In this document: in pieces, positions 15,849 to 24,261 of the stretch
How the letters are laid out: each line of letters starts with the position of its first letter
Position numbering within the stretch: the stretch's first letter is position 1
DNA from: Acetobacter nitrogenifigens DSM 23921 = NBRC 105050
Lineage (GTDB): Bacteria; Pseudomonadota; Alphaproteobacteria; Acetobacterales; Acetobacteraceae
Direction of reading: 5' to 3'
NCBI RefSeq assembly: GCF_000429165.1
Contig: NZ_AUBI01000001.1
Coordinates: 1 to 64,000 of the forward strand
DNA length: 64,000 nt
Position numbers and translations under genes: made by a program
Notes under the pieces: model-generated
Told to the model about the DNA's origin: nothing
Databases searched by the model: none
What the model saw: only the letters and a program-made list of their open reading frames with translations

Positions 15849-17147
15849 ATGAGCGGAACGCTGGGGACGATCGCAGGGGAGTTTCTCCAGTGCTCGTTCC
15901 GCGGCGTTCCGTTCGTTGTCCGCGGATCGGGCGGAACCCACGGCCGCAAGCAGGCGCCGCACGATTACCCCGGGCGCGACGGAATCATGATCGAGGATCT
16001 CGGGCGCCAGGCGCGCCGAATACGCATCTCCGGTTTCGTCGTGGGGGCGTTCGCCTACGCGCAGCGTGATCTGCTGATACAGGCGACGGAGACCGCCGGG
16101 ACAGGCCTGCTCGTCCATGCGACGCGCGGGATCATGCAGGTGTGGTGCTCACGCTTCGAGTGGCGTGAGCCGGAAGAGCGTACGCGCGTCGTTGAACTCG
16201 AATTCGAGTTTATCGAAGAATCCAGCCTTCTACCGACTCTGGTTACGGCGGCGCTGTCCGCCAGCGTCGGAGCGTTGGTCACGGCCCTCAATACGTCCTC
16301 GGCCTCCAGCTACGCGTCGCGGACAAGTTCCGCTCTTGACTATGGGGCGTCGGTCCTGAGCGCCGCGCAGACTGTCGCGTCCAGCTGGGCTGCTGGCGCG
16401 CTGTTCGCCGTTGAATCACCGATGATGCAGCAATCGGCGATGTCGGTCCTCGATGGCAACTACGGGCGCTACGCGTCAGGGTCCAGTTCGGATGTCGACA
16501 CCACAGCGACTGTCGCGAGCCAGTTGGCGGCCCTCGCGACAGACCGGGCGAGCGTATCGTCCGCAATCGCATCCGTGGCGACGTCCGACAGCGCGGCCAC
16601 TCTGGCGACCGCCGTCCAGGCCGTCATCACCGCCCTTGCAGACGCAACCGACGATCCGGGCGTCCTGATCTCCCTCCTCTGGCCTCTGACGTCGTGCGCT
16701 CCCTCGATCACCGCCAGCTCGGCGCCAATCGGGGGCGCCATAGCAACCGTCCAAACGGAGACAGCGGCCCATTGTCGCCGCGCTGCGCTGGCCGCTATCG
16801 GATCGGCATGCGCGTCATGGTCGCCGTCGTCGTCCAATGAGGCGCAGGACATGGCGTCACGGGTCACATCTCTTATCGAGGCCGAAGAAACGACAGCAGG
16901 CGATGCGGGCGATGACGCGGATTATGAGGCGCTCCATGAGTTACGGGCTCAGGTCGCTGAGGACCTGCAGAAGCGGGCGGTCCAGCTCGCCGACATCGTG
17001 ACGATCCAGCGCAACGCAAACCTGCCTGCCCTCTTGCTGGCGCAGCAGCTCTACGGCGACGGAACCAGATCCGACGATCTGGTCCAGCGCGCCGATCCGA
17101 TCCATCCGGCATTCATGCCGAACGAGTTTGAGGCCCTGTCAGCATGA
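15849..17147 (+). CDS. DNA circularisation / baseplate hub protein (Mu gpN-like)
   Basis: A 432-residue protein with the N-terminal DNA_circ_N domain: LQCSFRGVPFVVRGSGGTHGRK, described by its ends, then HDYPGRDGIMIEDLGRQARR and FVVGAFAYAQRDLL. This is typical of the Mu N-like family, which takes its name from a historical DNA-circularisation claim but is now seen as part of the baseplate. The middle (about residues 130-320) is Ala/Ser/Thr-rich and low in complexity. The C-terminus returns to ordered sequence (LADIVTIQRNANLPALLLAQQLYG), a motif seen in these proteins. ATGA overlap with the next gene. Confidence 0.88.
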   Translation: MSGTLGTIAGEFLQCSFRGVPFVVRGSGGTHGRKQAPHDYPGRDGIMIEDLGRQARRIRISGFVVGAFAYAQRDLLIQATETAGTGLLVHATRGIMQVWCSRFEWREPEERTRVVELEFEFIEESSLLPTLVTAALSASVGALVTALNTSSASSYASRTSSALDYGASVLSAAQTVASSWAAGALFAVESPMMQQSAMSVLDGNYGRYASGSSSDVDTTATVASQLAALATDRASVSSAIASVATSDSAATLATAVQAVITALADATDDPGVLISLLWPLTSCAPSITASSAPIGGAIATVQTETAAHCRRAALAAIGSACASWSPSSSNEAQDMASRVTSLIEAEETTAGDAGDDADYEALHELRAQVAEDLQKRAVQLADIVTIQRNANLPALLLAQQLYGDGTRSDDLVQRADPIHPAFMPNEFEALSA

Positions 17148-18292
17148 GCGGCGTTCTCTCACAGATTTCGGCACTGCTGGGGTATTCAGCCTCAAGCAGC
17201 CAGACTGTGGTTGTGCGAATTGGCGATCAGCTCATTTACGGCTGGACGAGCGTCGCTATCCGCCTGGGGCTTGAACTCATGCCCTCCACAGCGGATCTTA
17301 CGATCACCGAGACCAGCCCGGTAACGGGGACGCTCCAGAACGTGTCGCCCGGCGATGCGGCGGAACTTTATATCGGCCTTGATCAACTGATCACCGGATA
17401 TGTTGTGGCGGTGATCGATACAGAGAGCGCGGAAAGCCACGATATCCACGTCCAGATCGCCAGCAAGTCGATGGATCTCGTGGATTGCGCGGCCGAGTTT
17501 TCGACTTACCAGATGACAAGCACGAACGCTCTCGCGATCGCGCAAAAGGTGGCGGAGCCTTTCGGAATATCCGTCTCTTCGATTGGTGGTGCCGGCGACG
17601 TCAATATCCAGCAGTTCAGCGTGATCCTCACAGAAACGGCGTACGAAGTTATTGAGCGGCTTTGTCGCCTCGCTGGCTGTCTCTTCTACGATTTACCAGA
17701 CGGCAACATCGTGCTCGCGCCGGTTGGTTCCGATCTTATGGCAAGCGGATTCACCATGGGAGAAAACGTTGAACAACGGCAGCACGTCCGCTCCATGGCA
17801 GGCCGATATTCGACGATCACCGCCATTCTGGCTAGCAACATTATGTTGTTTGATCCTCCGTCCTCTGACGGAAAGCAGGTCGACCAGATGAAGGCAATCA
17901 CCGCGCCCGGAAACGCGGTCGTGACAGATCTGGATATCACTCGCTGGCGGCCTCTTCTGATTCCAGTAGAGAATGGCGATGCCGATTACAAAATGGCGCG
18001 TACGCGCGTGCTCTGGGAAGTGGCCCGCCGAGCTGGGCGATCAAGGCAAATTACCGTGACATGCGACAGTTGGCGGGATAGCGCCGGCGCTTTGTGGCGC
18101 CCCAATAAGCTGGCTCCCTATACGGACGGCAACGGTGTTTCGACCAATTACGTGATGGGCGAAATTACTCTCACGCAAAATCCGGGAGGGACGCGTGCCG
18201 ATGTCACGTTGATGCCCCGTCAGGCGTTCATCCCAGAACCTCTATTGTTGCCTATGGCGTCCAATGAGGCTGTACGGGCTGCGAATAGCTGA
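17144..18292 (+). CDS. Baseplate hub protein (Mu gpP / gp27-like)
   Basis: A 382-residue protein with features of Mu gpP: an opening beta domain (TVVVRIGDQLIYGWTSVAI, then LELMPSTADLTITE), a central AFGI-type segment (ALAIAQKVAEPFGI), and ERLCRLAGCLFYDLPDGNIVL, the hub domain shared with T4 gp27 and P2 gpD. The C-terminal part has WEVARRAGRSRQITVTCDSW and a conserved W.PN region (LWRPNKLAPY). It forms the trimeric centre of the baseplate onto which the spike attaches. The gene ends one base before the spike gene starts. Confidence 0.88.
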   Translation: MSGVLSQISALLGYSASSSQTVVVRIGDQLIYGWTSVAIRLGLELMPSTADLTITETSPVTGTLQNVSPGDAAELYIGLDQLITGYVVAVIDTESAESHDIHVQIASKSMDLVDCAAEFSTYQMTSTNALAIAQKVAEPFGISVSSIGGAGDVNIQQFSVILTETAYEVIERLCRLAGCLFYDLPDGNIVLAPVGSDLMASGFTMGENVEQRQHVRSMAGRYSTITAILASNIMLFDPPSSDGKQVDQMKAITAPGNAVVTDLDITRWRPLLIPVENGDADYKMARTRVLWEVARRAGRSRQITVTCDSWRDSAGALWRPNKLAPYTDGNGVSTNYVMGEITLTQNPGGTRADVTLMPRQAFIPEPLLLPMASNEAVRAANS

Positions 18293-18293
18293 G

Positions 18294-18803
18294 ATGGCCG
18301 ACGTATTCACGCGTCTTGCGCGACGCATTTCCATGGCCCTGTCTACATCAAGGCAGACAGCTGCCACGAATGAAGCCTCAGGCACCTCTACGGTTCAGCT
18401 TGTTTTGCCCGGGGGTGAAGTCCGATCGGATGTCCCAGTGCTCCAGAATTACGGCTTCTATGGCAGAAGTCTGCCGGGAGCAGATCTCGGGGTTATGTTC
18501 GTGACTGGCGACCGGTCCCGTGGCGTCGTGATCGCGAGCAACGATCAGCGCTATCGCCCGACTGATCTGCAACCCGGCGAAGTCTGTGTCTACCATTCGA
18601 GCGGCTCGCGGATCACGTTGCTTGCTGACGGCTCTATCTCGATCGCTCCGGCTGCGAAGAAAGTCACGATAGATGCCGATGTCACCGTCACGTCCCTGAC
18701 GGCGAGCGGCGATATCGTTGCCGGCAATATCTCGCTTCAGAAGCATCTAACCTCAGGCGTCACCGCAGGCTCGGCAAAGTCGGGTCCTCCCGTTTCGGAA
18801 TAA
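18294..18803 (+). CDS. Baseplate spike protein (Mu gp45 / gpV-like)
   Basis: A 169-residue protein starting at ATG 18,294. The N-terminal OB-like domain has VQLVLPGGEVRSDVPVLQNYGF and a GDRSRGVVIASNDQRYRP stretch. The C-terminal part (SSGSRITLLADGSISIAPA, then VTIDADVTVTSLTASGDI) has the alternating pattern of a triple-stranded beta helix that forms the membrane-piercing needle. This is the standard layout of Mu gp45 and P2 gpV spikes. An in-frame GTG/ATG upstream at 18,264 would place the start inside the hub gene and is less likely. Confidence 0.88.
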   Translation: MADVFTRLARRISMALSTSRQTAATNEASGTSTVQLVLPGGEVRSDVPVLQNYGFYGRSLPGADLGVMFVTGDRSRGVVIASNDQRYRPTDLQPGEVCVYHSSGSRITLLADGSISIAPAAKKVTIDADVTVTSLTASGDIVAGNISLQKHLTSGVTAGSAKSGPPVSE

Positions 18804-18808
18804 TCCCC

Positions 18809-19312
18809 ATGGACATTGCGGTCATTTGGAACGTCGCGAAGGCTCGCGGCGACTGGACGATCTCGTCCGGAGATCTGGCTCTCGACAACCCCCTGCGCTC
18901 CGCCGTCATGGTGAGCCTCTTCAGCGACCGCGTGGCGCCTGACCAACCCTCACAGACCGATCAGGCTGTCGGGATCACCCCGCCGGGTAATGCGGCGAAC
19001 AGCGGGAAGAACGATCGGCGCGGGTGGTGGGGCGACGCTTACGAACCTGATCAGATCCCGATCGGATCGCGGCTCTGGCAGCTGCAGCGCGCCGTCAAGG
19101 CTGGCGACACCGCGATACTACGAGACCTGAAGCAAATGGTCATCGAGGCGCTCGTCTGGATGAAGAACGACGGCGTCGTAACAACAATCGCCGTGGACAC
19201 GGCCTGGAGCGCCACCAGCGCCAACGTCGTCGAATTTTCCGTCACGCTTACGGAGCCCGGCTCAGCCGGACCTCAGACGTTTTTCTTTTCGTGGGCTTGG
19301 GAGGGCCTCTGA
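18809..19312 (+). CDS. Baseplate wedge protein, Mu gp46 family
   Basis: A 167-residue protein with the gp46 (GP46/gpW-like wedge) pattern: GDWTISSGDLALDNPLRSAV near the N-terminus, then a VSLFSDRVA stretch, the DRRGWWGDAY motif, and LWQLQRAVKAGDTAILRDLKQM, quoted by its ends. It corresponds to T4 gp25 in position and contacts the sheath at the baseplate. The TGA stop overlaps the ATG of the following baseplate J gene (TGATG), so these are co-translated. Confidence 0.88.
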   Translation: MDIAVIWNVAKARGDWTISSGDLALDNPLRSAVMVSLFSDRVAPDQPSQTDQAVGITPPGNAANSGKNDRRGWWGDAYEPDQIPIGSRLWQLQRAVKAGDTAILRDLKQMVIEALVWMKNDGVVTTIAVDTAWSATSANVVEFSVTLTEPGSAGPQTFFFSWAWEGL

Positions 19313-20424
19313 TGCCGTACAGTCGCCCTACCCTTACCCAGTTGCGTCAGCAGGCGGTGCAGGACGTGCAAAGTGGAGGGATCACCGGCGTAACGGCCCT
19401 CCTGCGGTTCTCCGTGCTTTATGTGCTGGCGATGGTGCTCGCAGGGCTTTCGAACCTGCATTTCGGGTTTATCGACTGGATTTCCAAACAGGCCATCCCG
19501 GCGACCGCTACGGACGAATTTCTGGAATCATGGGGAGCGCTGAAGACCGTCTACAAGAAGGCCGCCTCGGCAGGTTCTGGATCAGTCAGCTTCCCGGTTA
19601 GTTCCGCAGAAACGATACCAACGGGCACGACGGTAATCGCAGGCGGCGTGACGTGCCTGACGACGGATGTCAGCGTGACGACGAACGGCGTCACCGTCGC
19701 GCCATGTCTGGCCCAGACAGCCGGGGCCGCCAGCAATGTCGCATTGAACGCCCTGGCGACGCTCGGCAGCCCGGTTGAGGGTGTGCAGACCTCTGGAACC
19801 GTCACCACCGCCTTCTCGGGCGGGGCGGACGAGGAAACAGACGATGAATACAGGGTCAGGGTCCTCGATGCTTACGCAGCGGGAGGCGAAAACGGAAACG
19901 AGCAGGATTATATAAACTGGGCGCTGGACGTCGCTGGAGTAACGCGCGCTTGGTGCGATCCCATCGGCATGGGCGCCGGCACGGTTGTCATCTTTTTCAT
20001 GATGGATGACGCACGCAGCAGCGATGCAGGGTTCCCTCAGGGCACAAATGGCGCTGCTACAAGCGAAAGCCGCTACACGACAGCGACAGGCGATCAGTTG
20101 ACGGTCGCCGACGCAATTTATCCGAAGCGTCCCGTTACAGCCCTCGTCATCGCCTGCGCGCCAGTGGCTCAGGCTACAGATTTCTCGATCACTGGCCTTG
20201 GCGACGACAACACCAGCGACAATCAGGACGCAATAACCAGCGCCCTGTCCGACATGTTTACACGCCTTTCTGAGCCGGGCGGCACGATTGCGCCGAACCA
20301 GTGGTACGAGGCGATCAATGCGATCGGCCTGACCAGCTTCGTCGTGGCGTCACCTACTGCCGCGATCACCGCCACAGGAAGCGGTTACATGCCGACCCTC
20401 GGCGCCGTGACCTTTGCGACATGA
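19312..20424 (+). CDS. Baseplate J/gp47 family wedge protein
   Basis: A 370-residue protein starting at ATG 19,312 (MPYSRPTLTQLRQQ), the usual opening of the gp47/baseplate J family. Typical segments are GLSNLHFGFIDWISKQAIP, TATDEFLESWG, a beta-sandwich domain with SVSFPVSSAETIPTGTTV, quoted by ends, and SGGADEETDDEYRVRVLDAY followed by GNEQDYINWALDVAGVTRAW. It corresponds to T4 gp6 and builds the ring of the baseplate around the hub. The ATG at 19,291 would give seven more residues but lies inside the previous gene and lacks the family start. Confidence 0.93.
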   Translation: MPYSRPTLTQLRQQAVQDVQSGGITGVTALLRFSVLYVLAMVLAGLSNLHFGFIDWISKQAIPATATDEFLESWGALKTVYKKAASAGSGSVSFPVSSAETIPTGTTVIAGGVTCLTTDVSVTTNGVTVAPCLAQTAGAASNVALNALATLGSPVEGVQTSGTVTTAFSGGADEETDDEYRVRVLDAYAAGGENGNEQDYINWALDVAGVTRAWCDPIGMGAGTVVIFFMMDDARSSDAGFPQGTNGAATSESRYTTATGDQLTVADAIYPKRPVTALVIACAPVAQATDFSITGLGDDNTSDNQDAITSALSDMFTRLSEPGGTIAPNQWYEAINAIGLTSFVVASPTAAITATGSGYMPTLGAVTFAT

Positions 20425-21014
20425 GCGCCCCTGTCTTTACCGTCGACCAGTTTCGCAAGGCGTTGCTGGCGCTGCTCCCCCGCGGTCGGATCTGGTCTCG
20501 CGACAGCGACGGGCTCCAATCGCTGCTTGTAGCGTGCTGGGCCGCGTCATTTCAGCGCAGTGCAGCGCGGGCCTCAAATCTTCTGACAGACGCATTCCCG
20601 ACGACTACAGAGGAATTGCTAACGGAGTGGGAAGATAGTCTCGGACTACCTGACCCCTGCGCAGGCACGAACCCAACCGTCACGACGAGACGCGCCCAGG
20701 TAGTTGCGCGCCTTACCGACACCGGCGGCAGCTCAATTGCCTACTATGTCGCGTTCGCGGCCACGCTTGGCTACACGATCAGCATCACCGAGTTTGCTCC
20801 TTCCCGCTTCGGGCGCAAATTCGGAACGCCGTTCGGCGGCGACGCATGGGCCTACGCATGGCAGGTCAATGTTCCGCAAATCACACGAACATACCTTAAA
20901 TTTGGCGATCAGTTCGGTGCCGCTTTCTCATCTTGGGACAGTACCGTTCTTTTTTGCGAACTGAAACGGATCAAGCCCGCAAATACGGTGTTGATCTTCA
21001 ACTATACGAGTTGA
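20421..21014 (+). CDS. YmfQ/DUF2313 baseplate protein (Mu gp48-like)
   Basis: A 197-residue protein starting at ATG 20,421, overlapping the baseplate J stop (ATGA). Family marks are the LLPRGRIWSRD motif near residue 20, LLTEWEDSLGLPDPC, RRAQVVARLTDTGG and a C-terminal ELKRIKPANTVLIFNY. It is the Mu gp48/P2 gpI-type protein that links baseplate wedges to tail fibres. It is followed directly by the fibre gene. Confidence 0.9.
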   Translation: MSAPVFTVDQFRKALLALLPRGRIWSRDSDGLQSLLVACWAASFQRSAARASNLLTDAFPTTTEELLTEWEDSLGLPDPCAGTNPTVTTRRAQVVARLTDTGGSSIAYYVAFAATLGYTISITEFAPSRFGRKFGTPFGGDAWAYAWQVNVPQITRTYLKFGDQFGAAFSSWDSTVLFCELKRIKPANTVLIFNYTS

Positions 21015-21017
21015 GCT

Positions 21018-21992
21018 ATGGATTTTTTGATTGCAGCAAACTCGGTCCCTCTTGCCGATCGCGACGTAGCCCCCGCGTCAGGAACTCCCCAATGGGCGAC
21101 GGATGGAGATCCCACTACCAGCGTCCCCGCCACTGATTTTCCGGCATACATCTTCAATGCGATATTGTCGGAGATAACGACAGCAATCACTGCGGGTGGA
21201 CTTACGCTCAACGGAAATGACTGGACGCAGCTTTCGCAGGTGCTCGCGAAACTGGCGCCGCTTGCCTCTCCCGCCATCTCCGGCACCCCAACCACACCCG
21301 ACATCTCCGGCTCGTGGCAGACGAAGCAGGTAGTCAATGCGGAGAGCGTATCGAACATGCTGTTCGCGTCGCTCGCACAACCAGTGACGTCCTCAGGCGG
21401 CCTGACAGTTCCCGCGGGTGCTCGTTACCTGGAACTCACATGCATAGCAGCCGGCGGCGGCGGTGGCGGCTGCCAGTCAAACTCATCGACGTCGACAAGC
21501 TTGATTTCCTTCGGTTCCGGCGGTGGCGCTGGCAGCGCTATCATTTCTCGCCATGCTGTAACATCGACGTCGTCTATCGCTCTCACCATAGGGGCGGGCG
21601 GTGCAGAGAGCAGCGCGGGCGGCGACACATACGTCACTATCGACGGGTCTGTGGTTGTCAGGGCTGCGGGCGGCGCGGGCGGACTCTCCTATACCGGCGG
21701 CACGTCCGGCGGCGCGGGCGGCGCGCCCACTCTCTACTCGGGCCAACTAGTAGCGGCATACGACGGCAGCGATGGCTATGACGGCCAAGCAGGCAATACC
21801 ATGCGGTCACCCGGCAACGGCGCCCCGGGCTTCCTCGGTATGGGTGCTGGTCGTGCCGGTTCCCAGGGCGGTAGGCCAGGAACATCGTACGGAGCGGCTG
21901 GTGGCGGCGCTTACGACAGCTCGTTCACAGGCAACCGTTATTATGGTGGCGCGGGCTATCAGGGCGCTATTTTTTACAGGTGGATATTTTGA
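21018..21992 (+). CDS. Glycine-rich tail fibre / adhesin
   Basis: A 324-residue protein three bases after gp48. The N-terminal third (ASGTPQWATDGDPTTSVPATD..., with PAYIFNAILSEITTAI) resembles the baseplate-binding region of many fibres. From about residue 135 the sequence becomes very Gly-rich, with runs such as AAGGGGGG and repeated GGAGG and GGTSGGAGG stretches. It ends GYQGAIFYRWIF, an aromatic tip seen in fibres whose distal part folds as a polyglycine-II lattice, like the gp38 adhesin of phage S16. It is likely a host-recognition protein. No chaperone gene with known homology follows; the next small gene might serve. Confidence 0.8.
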   Translation: MDFLIAANSVPLADRDVAPASGTPQWATDGDPTTSVPATDFPAYIFNAILSEITTAITAGGLTLNGNDWTQLSQVLAKLAPLASPAISGTPTTPDISGSWQTKQVVNAESVSNMLFASLAQPVTSSGGLTVPAGARYLELTCIAAGGGGGGCQSNSSTSTSLISFGSGGGAGSAIISRHAVTSTSSIALTIGAGGAESSAGGDTYVTIDGSVVVRAAGGAGGLSYTGGTSGGAGGAPTLYSGQLVAAYDGSDGYDGQAGNTMRSPGNGAPGFLGMGAGRAGSQGGRPGTSYGAAGGGAYDSSFTGNRYYGGAGYQGAIFYRWIF

Positions 21993-22171
21993 GCACATCA
22001 CAGGCATACGCCGTCTATTACACGTCGGCGACAGGCGAATACGCGGCTGGATACGTTTTCGACCGCTCTATGTGGGACGGAACGTCCGCATGGTCGCCCC
22101 CGGCCGGCAGCGCGGCAGTCGCCGACCCGGACAGCAAGTATCCGATCGGCAGCACGTATAGCGCAAGTTAG
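21989..22171 (+). CDS. Small hypothetical protein after the fibre
   Basis: About 60 residues from TTG 21,989, which overlaps the fibre stop (TTGA); GTG 21,980 in the same frame is an alternative. The sequence is rich in Tyr, Ser and Ala (AYAVYYTSATGEYAAGYVF) with no transmembrane segment. Its coupling to the fibre gene suggests a fibre assembly or tip-associated function, which is inference only. I recognise no family. Confidence 0.5.
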   Translation: MSTSQAYAVYYTSATGEYAAGYVFDRSMWDGTSAWSPPAGSAAVADPDSKYPIGSTYSAS

Positions 22172-22231
22172 CAACGTTCGGGCGCCGTCTCACCGCCCTC
22201 GGCAGAAATCAGCCACAATACGGAGCGACGC

Positions 22232-22648
22232 ATGATCAGGCGCGCGCACGAATACATCCGCACGATTTTGCGGAGAGAACACTGGTGGGCCGAAGCATGG
22301 TCTGGCATCGCACTCATCGCATTCGGCATGGCCTCCATGCTGCAAACGCGCGAAGCTCTACACGCGACGCCCAGCACGCATAATTTCTTCATCCTCCTCC
22401 CGAACGGCCTTTGGCAGTCCCTCCTTGTCTTGTCCGGGTCATATCAGCTCGCCGTGCTTGTCGCGGGGTTCCGCAACTGGCGCGTCTGGCGCGGCAGCGC
22501 CGCCGCAAACGCAGCGTTCTGGTCGCTGTGGATTGCTTTCAGCCAGGTCATATACGCGTTCGGATACAATCCGATTGTGACATTCGTTTTTGCGTGGGTG
22601 GGCATCAACCTCTACGCCCTGAGCCGCGCCATTGGAGGGCTGCGATGA
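22232..22648 (+). CDS. Four-helix membrane protein, holin candidate
   Basis: A 138-residue protein with four predicted transmembrane segments: about residues 19-38 (AWSGIALIAFGMASML), 52-75 (FILLPNGLWQSLLVLSGSY), 90-110 (AAFWSLWIAFSQVIYAFGY) and 113-132 (IVTFVFAWVGINLYALS). The N-terminus is positively charged (MIRRAHEYIRTILRREH), suggesting it stays in the cytoplasm. It lies directly before the spanin-like gene and the peptidoglycan hydrolase, where a holin is expected. Four segments is more than most small holins, so the call stays tentative. Confidence 0.55.
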   Translation: MIRRAHEYIRTILRREHWWAEAWSGIALIAFGMASMLQTREALHATPSTHNFFILLPNGLWQSLLVLSGSYQLAVLVAGFRNWRVWRGSAAANAAFWSLWIAFSQVIYAFGYNPIVTFVFAWVGINLYALSRAIGGLR

Positions 22649-22649
22649 T

Positions 22650-22967
22650 ATGCCCCTCCTCCCCGATTTGTGGGCGGCGCTGCAGCCTTGCATTGCGCAG
22701 CATCCATGGCTTGCGCCAGTGTTCGCAGGCCTGCTTGTAGTTTCTTACATTTTACGGGGTCTGTCTGTCGTCTGGGGCCGATACCAGCGCTCGCAGGAAC
22801 TGGATCAAACGCAACAGGCGGATCTTGTTCACGCACTGCAGGACCAAAGGGACGCGGCGATGCGAGATCTTACGATCGAGCGTACCGCGCACGCAGCCAC
22901 CAGAACACGCGCCGAGCGCGCCGAGGCGGCGCTTCGTGACCATCTCAGGCGAGAAGAAATCAAATGA
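22650..22967 (+). CDS. Single-pass coiled-coil protein, inner-membrane spanin (Rz-like) candidate
   Basis: A 105-residue protein starting at ATG 22,650, two bases after the previous stop. Residues about 18-40 form one hydrophobic segment (HPWLAPVFAGLLVVSYILRG). The rest is a highly charged helix (LDQTQQADLVHALQDQRDAA, quoted by part; ERTAHAATRTRAERAEAAL) likely to form a coiled coil in the periplasm. That layout is the usual one for Rz. No Rz1-type lipoprotein is nested in this gene; lipoproteins encoded at 30.5-31.7 kb might act as partners. The stop overlaps the hydrolase start (ATGA). Confidence 0.55.
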   Translation: MPLLPDLWAALQPCIAQHPWLAPVFAGLLVVSYILRGLSVVWGRYQRSQELDQTQQADLVHALQDQRDAAMRDLTIERTAHAATRTRAERAEAALRDHLRREEIK

Positions 22968-23404
22968 CAATCAACTATAAGAGCGCGCCTGACATCGCCG
23001 CGCGCACCGCCTGGGGCGAAGCTCGGGGAGAAGGCGCGCCTGGCATGCAAGCCGTCCTCAACGTCGTCGCCAACCGCGCCGCCCAGCCGTGTTGGTGGGG
23101 TCGGTCGATCCTGAGTGTTTGTCTGAAGGCCGAGCAGTTTTCTTGCTGGAACGAGAACGATCCGAACCGCGAGAAGCTGCTGGCCGTCACTGAAGCGGAT
23201 CCGGAGTTCGTCACGGCCTCGTCTCTTGCGGAGAGCCTCGTTGCTGGGACGCTCGCGGACATAACGGGCGGCGCCGATCACTATTACAGCGCGTTCATCG
23301 CAGCGCCCGGCTGGACGATTGGCCGCAAACCAACAGCACACATCGGCCATCAACTGTTTTATCGGCTCGGGCCTTACGGGCGCGCATTGGAAGCATCCGC
23401 ATGA
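22964..23404 (+). CDS. Cell wall hydrolase, SleB family endolysin
   Basis: A 146-residue enzyme with the SleB/hydrolase_2 pattern: TAWGEARGEGAPGMQAVLNV, where the first Glu (about residue 19) is the likely catalytic residue, VVANRAAQPCWWG, then FSCWNENDPNRE, and near the end GADHYYS with HIGHQLFYRLG. Such enzymes are lytic transglycosylases that act on the glycan chain. There is no signal peptide, so it needs a holin to reach the wall; the preceding membrane protein is a candidate. It is the phage's endolysin by context. Overlap with the next gene is four bases. Confidence 0.88.
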   Translation: MTINYKSAPDIAARTAWGEARGEGAPGMQAVLNVVANRAAQPCWWGRSILSVCLKAEQFSCWNENDPNREKLLAVTEADPEFVTASSLAESLVAGTLADITGGADHYYSAFIAAPGWTIGRKPTAHIGHQLFYRLGPYGRALEASA

Positions 23405-23856
23405 GCAGATGCTCTACGGCGCCGCATCGCGGCGCACGCATCGAGATCTCCGACAACCAGTATAGGGGCCTCACTTTCGTTCCAAATTACCGTCTTCCCC
23501 CGATATCAACAGGTGATCTGCTCTACGCACGAATCGCATTCGTTGGAATCTTTTCAGCGCGGATCGTAGAGGCTGCGGTGACGTCGGAAAATCTTGATAT
23601 TGGACCTCCTACGATAGCCACCGATGAAGTCCGGTTCGCCCTGACCGCGCCTTTGGGATCTTCGCAGAGTGGCGTCGTCACTATATCTGCTCGCAGTGCC
23701 GACGGCGACGTGCGAACAGCGCAGATTTATGTGCCCATTTTATCAAATGCGTCTGGAATCACCGGCGCATTGCCGTCGTATGCAGATAATTCGTTTGTCT
23801 ACGGCGACGTCTTTTTCCCCAATCCGAGCGGCGACGCTCCTTTGTTGATGGTGTGA
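23401..23856 (+). CDS. Hypothetical phage protein
   Basis: A 151-residue protein coupled by ATGA overlap to the endolysin. From about residue 15 the sequence is a regular alternation of short strands with Thr, Val and Ile (ISDNQYRGLTFVPNYRLPP; GVVTISARSADGDVRTAQIYV), suggesting a beta-sandwich. There is no signal peptide and no transmembrane helix. It is placed with the next gene before the large spike-like protein, so it may be a virion or baseplate-attached protein. I do not recognise the family. Confidence 0.6.
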   Translation: MSRCSTAPHRGARIEISDNQYRGLTFVPNYRLPPISTGDLLYARIAFVGIFSARIVEAAVTSENLDIGPPTIATDEVRFALTAPLGSSQSGVVTISARSADGDVRTAQIYVPILSNASGITGALPSYADNSFVYGDVFFPNPSGDAPLLMV

Positions 23857-23857
23857 T

Positions 23858-24259
23858 ATGGCGACTGCTTGGTCTGACCCCAGCCTGAATACTGACACTG
23901 CGGACACGACCGATCTGCTGGCGATCCTTCGCGTAGCATCAAGCGGTGATGTGCTGTCGTATTCACCGCTCAACATCACCCTGACGGCCCTGTTTTCCTC
24001 ATTCCTGCCAACAGCTTTGGCGGCGGTTATGGCTGCCATACCGACTGAGGACGGCACGACCAGCCCGATATGGCTAAACAACGGCGTCATCACACGAACG
24101 ACGACCGGCGGCTCTCAGTCTGGCGTGTCCCTGTCTGTGGCGGCGCAATTCGCGAGTTATGCCCGCTGGGTCGCCAGTCTTCCGACCAGCGATCCGGGAA
24201 CTGGCACGGGCACCTTCTGGAGCAATAACGGCATCGTCACGGAAAGCGAGGCGTCTTGA
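23858..24259 (+). CDS. Hypothetical phage protein, possible tail-appendage base
   Basis: A 133-residue protein one base after the previous stop. It begins MATAWSDPSLNTDTADTTDLLAIL, a pattern that recalls the N-terminal attachment part of appendage proteins, and ends with a Gly/Thr-rich segment (PGTGTGTFWSNNGIV). The phrase IWLNNGVITRT and the phrase FWSNNGIVTES near the C-terminus look like an internal repeat. It ends three bases before the start of the 937-residue spike-like protein. A role in holding that protein is a guess from context. Confidence 0.55.
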   Translation: MATAWSDPSLNTDTADTTDLLAILRVASSGDVLSYSPLNITLTALFSSFLPTALAAVMAAIPTEDGTTSPIWLNNGVITRTTTGGSQSGVSLSVAAQFASYARWVASLPTSDPGTGTGTFWSNNGIVTESEAS

Positions 24260-24261
24260 TC

